Assembly (NCBI GenBank): GCA_964534135.1
Contig: CAZHQC010000031.1
Span: 1-21,192 of the forward strand
Direction: 5' to 3'
Origin: JAKLQJ01 sp964534135
Lineage (GTDB): Bacteria > Elusimicrobiota > Elusimicrobia > Elusimicrobiales > UBA9959
DNA: 21,192 nt
Part shown: positions 14,857 through 21,192 of the stretch, in pieces
Layout: each line of letters starts with the position of its first letter
Numbering within the stretch: the stretch's first letter is position 1
Notes under the pieces: model-generated
Told to the model about the DNA's origin: nothing
Database searches by the model: none
What the model saw: only the letters and a program-made list of their open reading frames with translations
Position numbers and translations under genes: made by a program

Positions 14857-15511
14857 ATACACCGCTACGGTAGGCTCAAAATTTAACAAAGACGGATCCG
14901 TTCGCGCTTGGCCTGGAATGTCCATTATCTGCTTTTTAACGCCGGATATGCCCCAATATAAACTCCTGACCCGCTTTCAAGAAGATTTTAAGCTCCAGCC
15001 ATTCGCTGGTTGTTTTACCATGCTTCCGCCTAAAAGTTTTCATATGACGATTATAGACTTACTATGCAATCTTGCGCGCACACCCGAACACTGGAGCTCC
15101 AAACTGCCGCTCGACACCGAATATCCCGTAATTAAGAAAAAGATAAACGGTTGGTTAAAAGACCTTTTGCCTCAAAAAAACATCCGCGTGAAATTTGAAA
15201 ACTTAACCGATTACAATGTAACTGTTAAATCGCTGGTAAAACCCGCCGACATAAAATCTAAAACCCTTATTAATAAATTTCGTGAAACAACTATCCTAGC
15301 CACAGGCGCGCGTCACCCAGGACACAAGATATATGCTTTTCATATTTCGATGGCATATATAATACGTTTTTTAAGCGCCGATGAAGAAAAGAGTGTTAAC
15401 GATTTTCTCCGCAGTTGGCAAGAAATTTTCGTCCGGGAATTCGGAATAGTGGAATTCGGTCCACCACAACTTGTTTTTTTCCCAAACATGCATCAATTTT
15501 CAGTTAAGTAG
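14837..15511 (+). CDS. DUF1868-type 2H phosphoesterase
   Basis: A 224-residue protein with the DUF1868 opening VGSKFNKDGSVRAWPGMSII (13-31 region), then two H-x-T/S motifs: FHMTII with His69 and FHISMA with His169. Two such motifs about 100 residues apart, in a duplicated alpha-beta layout, define the 2H phosphoesterase superfamily (relatives of LigT/cyclic phosphodiesterases), so a phosphoester hydrolase or transferase role is likely; the substrate is unknown. Start ATG at 14837 lies within the end of the glycosyltransferase gene, and no strong ribosome site is seen, so translation probably depends on coupling. A weak GATT-TTG-AATC hairpin with a T7 tract (about 15529-15546) follows the stop and may end the transcript. 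Confidence 0.8.
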   Translation: MKEKRIKYTATVGSKFNKDGSVRAWPGMSIICFLTPDMPQYKLLTRFQEDFKLQPFAGCFTMLPPKSFHMTIIDLLCNLARTPEHWSSKLPLDTEYPVIKKKINGWLKDLLPQKNIRVKFENLTDYNVTVKSLVKPADIKSKTLINKFRETTILATGARHPGHKIYAFHISMAYIIRFLSADEEKSVNDFLRSWQEIFVREFGIVEFGPPQLVFFPNMHQFSVK

Positions 15512-15656
15512 CGAATATTTTAAATTACCGATTTTGAATCTTTTTTTATCTGACCATTATCCCGCCCTAAAGCTCTTTTTTTATGTTTCCTATTTTTATT
15601 TGAGTGATATAGTAAAATAAATTGCCATAAAATTTGTAATATGATAGTCTAAACTC

Positions 15657-16937
15657 ATGAATTCAAAACTTAAGTTTATTTTTAGAATTTCTATTCTTTT
15701 GTTTTTTGTCATATCTCTAGCATACATGCCAGCATATACTCAAGAAAAGCCTATTACTATCAATATTTGGCGTCATCATAAAGATACTGAAATTAACGCT
15801 CTAAAAGACCTGATAAAACGTTTTGAAAAACTTCACCCGAAAATAAAAGTAAATCTTTTAAGTTTTCCATTTTCGGTATTCACTACAAAACTTGCGATAG
15901 CTATCGCTACAAACAAAGGACCAGATATAATAAACATCCACAACAGTTGGGCGCGCAAATACATAAAGGCGGGACTAATTATCCCTATTCCTGAAAAGCC
16001 GGCTTATCACGAAAAAATTAAAAAAGATTTCTTTCCCATGCTAAAATCCTTTTACTATAACGAAGCCTATTATGGATTGCCACTAGGGGGGTCAAATTTA
16101 TCACTTTTTTACAATAAATCACTTTTTAAAAAAGCGGGATTAGATCCTCAACACCCTCCTCGCACCCATAAAGAATTTGTTTCAATGGCAAAGAAACTTA
16201 CCGTCCATGACAAAGCTGGCAGAATACTATTATCCGGCGCTGCCATCGGCATGCCAAATGGCCAGGGATGGAACTATTTTATAGAAGGGGTACTACGTCA
16301 ATTTGGAGTATCAATAATCTCAAAAGACCTCAAAAGTGTGCTCTGGAATAGTCCTCAGGGAATAAAAGCTCTAAGATGGTACACCGGTTTCATAAAAGAG
16401 CACAAAATATATTCCCAGACATTTCCCGTAGCTGATGATGCTTTCAAGCTTGGACTGTCCGCAATGATGATATCCGGAAGTTGGTCGATAGGACAATTAA
16501 AAAAAAACGCCCCTAATCTTAACTACGCTATTGCTCCTCTTCCCGCATCTAATAAAAATATTCGCGCCACTTACGGCAGTTTTTGGGGCAATGCTCTAAC
16601 AAGCAATGTTACGGATGAAGTCCGTCCATGGGCGTGGGAATTTATTAAATTTATTACCACTTATGAAAATATGAAACGATGGACAAAAAAAACTGGAGAA
16701 GTGCCCATGAGGCGACAAGTGCTCAATGATACTGATTTCAAAAAGAAAAATCCGTTATTGGTAACTTTTATCAATCAACTTCCCTATAGTCACTCCTCCG
16801 TTAAAAAAGACGAAACTCTTTATAAGTCGGCTATCACGGAAGCTATGGAACAAATAATTTACAATGACATGTCTCCGAAAAAAGCTTTGGAACAGGCTGC
16901 GCGCACCGTAAATAAAATGCTTAGGAAGGAAAAATAG
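15657..16937 (+). CDS. Periplasmic sugar-binding protein (SBP family 1, operon 2)
   Basis: A 426-residue family-1 solute-binding protein. It has a Sec signal sequence (hydrophobic residues 7-23, likely cut near AYT-QEK, about 26-29) with no lipobox cysteine, so unlike its counterpart in operon 1 it would be soluble in the periplasm. Motifs: ITINIWRHHKDTEINALKDL, RFEKLHPKIKVN, GPDIINIHNSWARKYIKAGL, LPLGGSNLSLFYNKSLFKKAG with PPRTHKEF, and AMMISGSWSIGQLKKNAP. This is CUT1-type carbohydrate binding; the sugar is unknown. The start codon lacks any Shine-Dalgarno sequence, and a TATGAT hexamer (15640-15645) lies only 11 bases upstream, compatible with a near-leaderless mRNA. It overlaps the next gene by one base (TAGTG). 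Confidence 0.92.
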   Translation: MNSKLKFIFRISILLFFVISLAYMPAYTQEKPITINIWRHHKDTEINALKDLIKRFEKLHPKIKVNLLSFPFSVFTTKLAIAIATNKGPDIINIHNSWARKYIKAGLIIPIPEKPAYHEKIKKDFFPMLKSFYYNEAYYGLPLGGSNLSLFYNKSLFKKAGLDPQHPPRTHKEFVSMAKKLTVHDKAGRILLSGAAIGMPNGQGWNYFIEGVLRQFGVSIISKDLKSVLWNSPQGIKALRWYTGFIKEHKIYSQTFPVADDAFKLGLSAMMISGSWSIGQLKKNAPNLNYAIAPLPASNKNIRATYGSFWGNALTSNVTDEVRPWAWEFIKFITTYENMKRWTKKTGEVPMRRQVLNDTDFKKKNPLLVTFINQLPYSHSSVKKDETLYKSAITEAMEQIIYNDMSPKKALEQAARTVNKMLRKEK

Positions 16938-17860
16938 TGAAAACCGATTTACATTTGAATAATCAAAATAATAAACATCACTTTAAGCGCAACGCGCTAT
17001 CAATTAACACATGGGGAATACTTTTTATAATCCCGGCTGCTACTTTCTTCTTAGTAGTAAATATTATCCCAATGATATACGCTTTTTTTCTAAGCTTTCA
17101 CGATTGGAACTTTCTTTCATCTAAAATGACATATGTCTTTCTAGAAAATTACATAAATTTATTAAAAGATCCTCTATTTCTCAAAAGCCTATGGAACACA
17201 TTTCTTTACACCTTGATAATTGTCCCTCTTACTCTTGCTTTTTCGCTTTTCTGCGCTCTGTTATTAAACTCAGGCATTAAGCATGTCTCTTTCTTCAGAG
17301 TCATCTACTTTATTCCTTTCATCACTTCTATCATCGCAGTAGGATATATATGGAAATGGCTTTACGACCCCACTTTTGGCATACTTAATTACATGCTTGC
17401 ATGGATTGGCCTGAGTTGTCCATTTTTAAAATCCACTATCACATCTCTGCCATCCATCGCCCTTATGAGCGTATGGAAAAGCCTTGGATTCAATATAATC
17501 ATATTCTTAGCGGGACTCCAGAGCATACCTGACACTGTTTATGAAGCTGCACGTATCGATGGAGCAAACAAATGGCGAACCTTTTGGAAAATAACCCTGC
17601 CGCTTCTAAATCCAACGGTAATATTTTTGACTGTTATGGGAATTATGCATAGCCTTAAAATATTCAGTGAAATATTCGCCATGACTGAGTCAGGAGGACC
17701 ACTTCACAGCACCCAGAGTGTTGTCTACCGCATAGTGGAAACATCATTTAAATCTTACCAGATGGGTTATGGCGCGGCTATGAGCACAATACTTTTCTTA
17801 ATTATCATTACCGTGACAATTATCCAGATGAAAATACTTACTAAAAAGTTCAATTACTAA
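16937..17860 (+). CDS. Sugar ABC importer permease, MalF/UgpA type (operon 2)
   Basis: A 307-residue inner-membrane subunit with six hydrophobic spans. The EAA coupling loop is canonical: VYEAARIDGANKWRTFWKIT followed by LPLLNPT. Other family marks are WGILFIIPAATFFLVVNIIP at helix one and FIPFITSIIAVGYIWKWLYD. It starts with GTG at 16937, overlapping the binding-protein stop by one base, with AGGAAGGA upstream. With the following permease it forms the pore of the second importer. The regular EAA loop contrasts with the altered loop of the operon-1 counterpart. Confidence 0.93.
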   Translation: MKTDLHLNNQNNKHHFKRNALSINTWGILFIIPAATFFLVVNIIPMIYAFFLSFHDWNFLSSKMTYVFLENYINLLKDPLFLKSLWNTFLYTLIIVPLTLAFSLFCALLLNSGIKHVSFFRVIYFIPFITSIIAVGYIWKWLYDPTFGILNYMLAWIGLSCPFLKSTITSLPSIALMSVWKSLGFNIIIFLAGLQSIPDTVYEAARIDGANKWRTFWKITLPLLNPTVIFLTVMGIMHSLKIFSEIFAMTESGGPLHSTQSVVYRIVETSFKSYQMGYGAAMSTILFLIIITVTIIQMKILTKKFNY

Positions 17861-17870
17861 TAAAAAATAT

Positions 17871-18686
17871 ATGAAACGTAAAGAAAAAATAATAATTTAC
17901 ATCCTCCTCTCAATAGGAGCCATCATCATGGTATTTCCGTTTGTGTGGAGTTTATTAAACTCCTTCAAACAACCTCAGGAAATATTAACGCTTGCCCCAA
18001 AATTACTGCCGGAAACGCCAACACTTGATAACTATCGTGAAGTACTCTCTCGCGGCAATTTTTTAAGATGGTATTGGAATAGTATTGTAGTGGCCCTGCT
18101 AACAACCTTAAGTGTCTGTTTTTTCTCCTCAATTGCCGGATACTCTATAGCCAAGTTTAAATACAAGGGCAAGAATATTATCTTTCTTCTCATCCTCAGC
18201 ACAATGATGATACCGATGGAAATGCTGGTCATCCCATGGATGGTAACAGGATCCTACTTTAATTTAACAGACACCTATATCGGATTAATGTTCCCCGGAC
18301 TCATAAGCGCTTTTGGAGTCTTTTTGATGAAACAATTTATGGAATCCATTCCTAACAGTCTCATTGAGGCCGCTCGAATAGATGCCGCGGGAGAATTTAA
18401 AATTTTCTGGAAAATAATACTCCCGCTTGTAAAACCCGGTCTGGCATCTCTGGCCATATTTACATTTATCGGAAGTTGGGACGCTTTTCTTTGGCCGCTT
18501 CTTATCACTGCCAAAGATCATATGAAAACCTTGCCCGTGGGACTTCAATCATTCGCGGGAGCTCAAGGAATAGAATATCATCTTATTATTGCGGCCGCCA
18601 ATCTTGTCGTTATACCGGTACTTGCAATGTTTATGGTAGTGCAAAAACACATAATAAAAAGTGTAGCAACTACAGGAATCAAATAG
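17871..18686 (+). CDS. Sugar ABC importer permease, MalG/UgpE type (operon 2)
   Basis: A 271-residue inner-membrane protein with six hydrophobic spans. N-terminal marks are MVFPFVWSLLNSFKQPQEI and LDNYREVLSRGNFLRWYWNS. The EAA loop reads LIEAARIDAAGEFKIFWKII then LPLVKPG, with Ala in place of the common Gly after Asp, a mild change. The C-terminus is VVQKHIIKSVATTGIK, as usual. Ten bases separate it from the preceding permease, and its ribosome site is poor (TAATAAAAAATAT), so it probably relies on coupling. Partner of the MalF-type subunit encoded before it. Confidence 0.93.
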   Translation: MKRKEKIIIYILLSIGAIIMVFPFVWSLLNSFKQPQEILTLAPKLLPETPTLDNYREVLSRGNFLRWYWNSIVVALLTTLSVCFFSSIAGYSIAKFKYKGKNIIFLLILSTMMIPMEMLVIPWMVTGSYFNLTDTYIGLMFPGLISAFGVFLMKQFMESIPNSLIEAARIDAAGEFKIFWKIILPLVKPGLASLAIFTFIGSWDAFLWPLLITAKDHMKTLPVGLQSFAGAQGIEYHLIIAAANLVVIPVLAMFMVVQKHIIKSVATTGIK

Positions 18687-18695
18687 GAGAAATTT

Positions 18696-19778
18696 ATGGC
18701 TAATATAACCCTGAAAAACATACGAAAAGCGTATGACAATAATGTTGTAGTCAAAAATGTAAATATCGATATTAAAGACAAGGAATTTATTGTCCTCTTA
18801 GGTAGTTCAGGCTGCGGTAAAAGCACAATTTTAAGAATGATAGCCGGATTAGAAGAAATAAGCGGCGGAAAATTATATATAGGGGATACTCTTGCAAACG
18901 ATCTTAATCCCAGTGAACGCGGTATTGCCTTCGTATTCCAAAATTATGCTCTTTACCCACACATGACGGTCCGTCAAAATATGGCTTTCGCTTTGGAAAA
19001 TATGAAATTTTCTCCTGATGAAATAAAGAAAAGAGTGAAAGATGCCGCGGAAATATTAAAACTAAGTTCTCTACTTGAACGACTCCCCGGCGAACTTTCA
19101 GGCGGACAGCGCCAAAGAGTTGCCATTGGACGCTCCATCGTCAGAAAACCCAAGGTCTTTTTAATGGATGAACCGCTTTCAAACCTGGATGCTGGACTCA
19201 GAGCTAGGATGAGAGAAGAAATATTGAGACTCCATAATAAACTACAAACAACATTTGTATATGTGACACATGACCAGACAGAGGCCATGACTATGGCCAT
19301 GCGCATAATTCTCTTTGAAGACGGAAATATCCGACAGATTGGAACCCCGCTTGAAATATATAATAAGCCCATCGACAAATTTGTAGCGAGCTTCATCGGA
19401 AATCCGGCAATGAACTTCATGGACGTAAATGTAGATCTCAAGAAAAAAACTCTTAAAACCCCGGGAGTCAATATACCGATAACAGAAGAAATAATTCATA
19501 AAGTTGCCAATTACGACGGGAAAAAACTAACTCTCGGAGTACGCCCACATTCATTTACATCTGTTGAAAAAGATGATGCCATGTTTAGCGGCGAGGTGGA
19601 AATAGTAGAACCCTTCGGCAATGAAACACATGCCCATGTTATAATAAAGAATGGCGATTCCATTACTGTGCGACTAGACGCGAGCAAACATCCGCGCATG
19701 GGCGAGCAATTACATCTTAAGACCAATGAAAAAGCAATTTACTTTTTTGACCCAATATCTGGAACCACTCTCTATTAA
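18696..19778 (+). CDS. Sugar ABC importer ATPase, MalK/UgpC type (operon 2)
   Basis: A 360-residue ATPase energising the second importer. Walker A GSSGCGKST (36-44), Q-loop Gln82, signature LSGGQRQ (134-140), Walker B VFLMDE (154-159), D-loop SNLD and switch His192 in THDQTEAMTMAMRI are all present. The C-terminal OB/TOBE region is marked by GVRPHSF and GETHAHV-like GNETHAHVIIK. TAGGAG before the ATG is a good ribosome site; the gene is nine bases after the permease. Only about 45% similar by eye to the operon-1 ATPase, so the two operons are not a recent duplication. Only a weak AT-rich inverted pair (TAGAATT/AATTCTA, about 19785-19816) follows; no good terminator is seen. Confidence 0.93.
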   Translation: MANITLKNIRKAYDNNVVVKNVNIDIKDKEFIVLLGSSGCGKSTILRMIAGLEEISGGKLYIGDTLANDLNPSERGIAFVFQNYALYPHMTVRQNMAFALENMKFSPDEIKKRVKDAAEILKLSSLLERLPGELSGGQRQRVAIGRSIVRKPKVFLMDEPLSNLDAGLRARMREEILRLHNKLQTTFVYVTHDQTEAMTMAMRIILFEDGNIRQIGTPLEIYNKPIDKFVASFIGNPAMNFMDVNVDLKKKTLKTPGVNIPITEEIIHKVANYDGKKLTLGVRPHSFTSVEKDDAMFSGEVEIVEPFGNETHAHVIIKNGDSITVRLDASKHPRMGEQLHLKTNEKAIYFFDPISGTTLY

Positions 19779-19983
19779 ACTACATAGAATTCTTTAGATA
19801 ACCTAAATTAATTCTAGAGCCTAAACGAAGGAATAATACTTCTATTCTGACTTTTTTCTATCACAAAAGAAAATATATAAGACGTGTTTGCTCACTGAAA
19901 CAAAACCCACAATACTATTGAATTGCAAACTAATATATTCTTTAATACTCTTGTCACACAAACTTGAGAAAGAGGAAATACAC

Positions 19984-20541
19984 ATAACATTTAAAAAAAT
20001 TAGTTTACTTTTAGCCCTACTTTGCTTTTCATTTGTGCAAGCAATCACATTAAAAGCCGAGGAAAAATATAATTGGGCGCAGAAAATTATTATGCCTCTT
20101 GAAAATACTGAAGTTTATACCAATCAAACTTATAACTTTGAAAGATATAATCTCGTCACAGGTCCGGCTAAAAAAGGGGAAAAAAATTCTATAATTAAAA
20201 TTGAAGGAAAAAAATCAACCAGCCTTTATAAAGCATGCAAGGGTTAGTCAATTGAAATGGCGGAAGGAGAAATTATTAAAAATCCTTCCATCAACAAACT
20301 AAAAAAGGCTTTGGCTACTCTAAATAATAATAATTTCTTTCTGACTCTCAATGGCCCTAAAGGTTTCATGCAAGTCTCTTTTTCCAAAAAGGGCCTAGAT
20401 ATCCAATACAAGAATGAGACCGGCCATTTTACAGGTGAAGATTTTATATCTAAGGAAAAGGCTACTTCCATATTTATTGACTACATACAGAATACAACCG
20501 GTTGGAAAAATAAATGCCAATGGAAACCTTTTGAATATTAA
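19984..20541 (+). pseudogene. Small secreted protein gene with ATA start and in-frame amber stop
   Basis: One reading frame runs 19984-20541 but is cut by TAG at 20245-20247 (KACKG-stop-SIEMAEG). AGAGGAA (19971-19977) sits six bases before ATA at 19984, exactly where an ATG would be expected, and the codons from there encode a clean signal sequence (TFKKISLLLALLCFSFVQA). Upstream TTG codons (19951, 19888) lack ribosome sites. The part after the stop, FFLTLNGPKGFMQVSFSKKG and DIQYKNETGHFTGED...YIQNTTGWKNKCQW, resembles small uncharacterised, immunity-like proteins ending in GD..W...F.W, but I cannot name the family. Two lesions point to a pseudogene; a short product from the 3' half (ATG 20257) is possible but has no ribosome site. 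The TPR gene follows 14 bases on. Confidence 0.6.
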
Positions 20542-20555
20542 GGAGTGACATAAAT

Positions 20556-21192
20556 ATGATGCTAAAAAGTATTTTAACGATTTTATTGCTCAGCCAATCA
20601 GTTTTCTGTTTTGGACAAAGCGTAGAAGAATTTCTTAAAAAAGGCCGCGAAGCCGTGGATTCCAATACACGCGTAACAATATATACAAGAGCTATAAAAA
20701 AACATTCGCAAAATGCCCGCCTTTATCATGAAAGAGGCGTTACTTATGGAATAATTGAATATCATGATAAAGCCCTTACTGACTTTGGCAGAGCTATTGA
20801 ACTTGACCCGAATTATACCATAGCCTTTAAAAATAGAGCTCTTGCCTATCATAGAGTTAAGAAATTTAAAGAATCCGTTCATGATTGTCAAAAATTTATA
20901 GAGCTCAAACCGGGAAAGGCCTTCGGTTATTATCTTCTTGGCGTAAATTATGCCAATCTTGAAGGAAAATGGTCTGAAACTGAAACAAATATCAATAAAG
21001 CCATTGAACTTGATCCTTCATATAAAGACAACTCCTCAGTGCGAAAGATAAAATATCAGATAAAAAAGAGAAAAAAATTTTCGTCGTTCAAAATAAAGGA
21101 AAAAACACCGGATAATAAAATTGCTAATAAAGAACCTATTATTGAAACTGAGGTTAAGAAAAAAAAGTCAATTGTTTATAAAAAAAGACCGG
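20556..21192 (+). CDS. Exported TPR-repeat protein, 3' partial
   Basis: An open frame from ATG 20556 to the window end (212 codons), preceded by AAGGAG ten bases upstream. Residues 1-21 form a signal sequence (MMLKSILTILLLSQSVFCFG). At least three tetratricopeptide repeats follow, e.g. RLYHERGVTYGIIEYHDKAL with DFGRAIELDP, then AFKNRALAYHRVKKFKESVH and GYYLLGVNYANLEGKWSETE with INKAIELDP. After about residue 165 it becomes very Lys-rich (KKRKKF, VKKKKS), perhaps a linker to a domain beyond the window. TPRs mediate protein contacts; the partner is unknown, though its neighbour is the broken secreted-protein gene just upstream. The reading frame is certain, the role is not. Confidence 0.85.
   Translation, partial: MMLKSILTILLLSQSVFCFGQSVEEFLKKGREAVDSNTRVTIYTRAIKKHSQNARLYHERGVTYGIIEYHDKALTDFGRAIELDPNYTIAFKNRALAYHRVKKFKESVHDCQKFIELKPGKAFGYYLLGVNYANLEGKWSETETNINKAIELDPSYKDNSSVRKIKYQIKKRKKFSSFKIKEKTPDNKIANKEPIIETEVKKKKSIVYKKRP

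Noticed and set aside
20245..20247. Amber codon encoding pyrrolysine
   Set aside because: No pyl genes or methylamine methyltransferase context, and the start codon is also damaged, which favours a pseudogene.

Overview
This is an AT-rich bacterial chromosome segment (by eye in the mid-to-upper 30s % GC). The partial protein at the left edge carries a DGS-LTGL / NLGDHTATEDLNM / GKVGIGTT repeat style that I associate with large surface proteins of Elusimicrobiota and related uncultured lineages. With two Gram-negative-type lipoproteins and the two-subunit glycyl-tRNA synthetase, this suggests a diderm anaerobe near Elusimicrobiota/Omnitrophota. The assignment is an inference from memory, not a search result.

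Layout. (1) 3-1515: 3' end of a surface protein ending in a formylglycine-generating-enzyme (C-type-lectin) fold, then a small four-helix membrane protein. (2) 1516-3490: a repeat-rich accessory island. A Sel1-repeat lipoprotein gene is bracketed by two diverged, inverted copies of a 0.3-kb repeat. Beside one copy, and inserted within the other, are small hairpin elements whose stems show compensatory changes. (3) 3492-7573 (minus): a four-gene sugar ABC importer operon (binding lipoprotein, two permeases, MalK-type ATPase) with a good sigma-70-like promoter and a terminator made from one hairpin repeat. (4) 7640-11399 (minus): recO-glyQ-glyS, a housekeeping block with a striking nested palindrome between recO and glyQ. 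(5) 11400-13560: an ISL3-family transposase remnant, a GT4 glycosyltransferase, and a 53-codon relic of a GH92 alpha-mannosidase. (6) 13561-15511: a second GT4 enzyme overlapping a DUF1868-type 2H phosphoesterase gene. (7) 15657-19778: a second complete sugar ABC importer on the plus strand. (8) 19984-21192: a secreted-protein gene broken by an ATA start and an in-frame amber stop, then a TPR protein running off the window.

How it fits together: two independent CUT1-type carbohydrate importers, two retaining glycosyltransferases, a 2H phosphoesterase and a mannosidase relic point to oligosaccharide uptake and glycoside (possibly compatible-solute or surface-glycan) synthesis. The housekeeping genes show this is chromosome, and the repeats, IS remnant and dead genes show that the gaps have been reworked by small mobile elements. 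The best candidate for something undescribed is the covarying hairpin family at 3216-3493 and 1751-1797, followed by the overlapping glycosyltransferase/2H-phosphoesterase pair.
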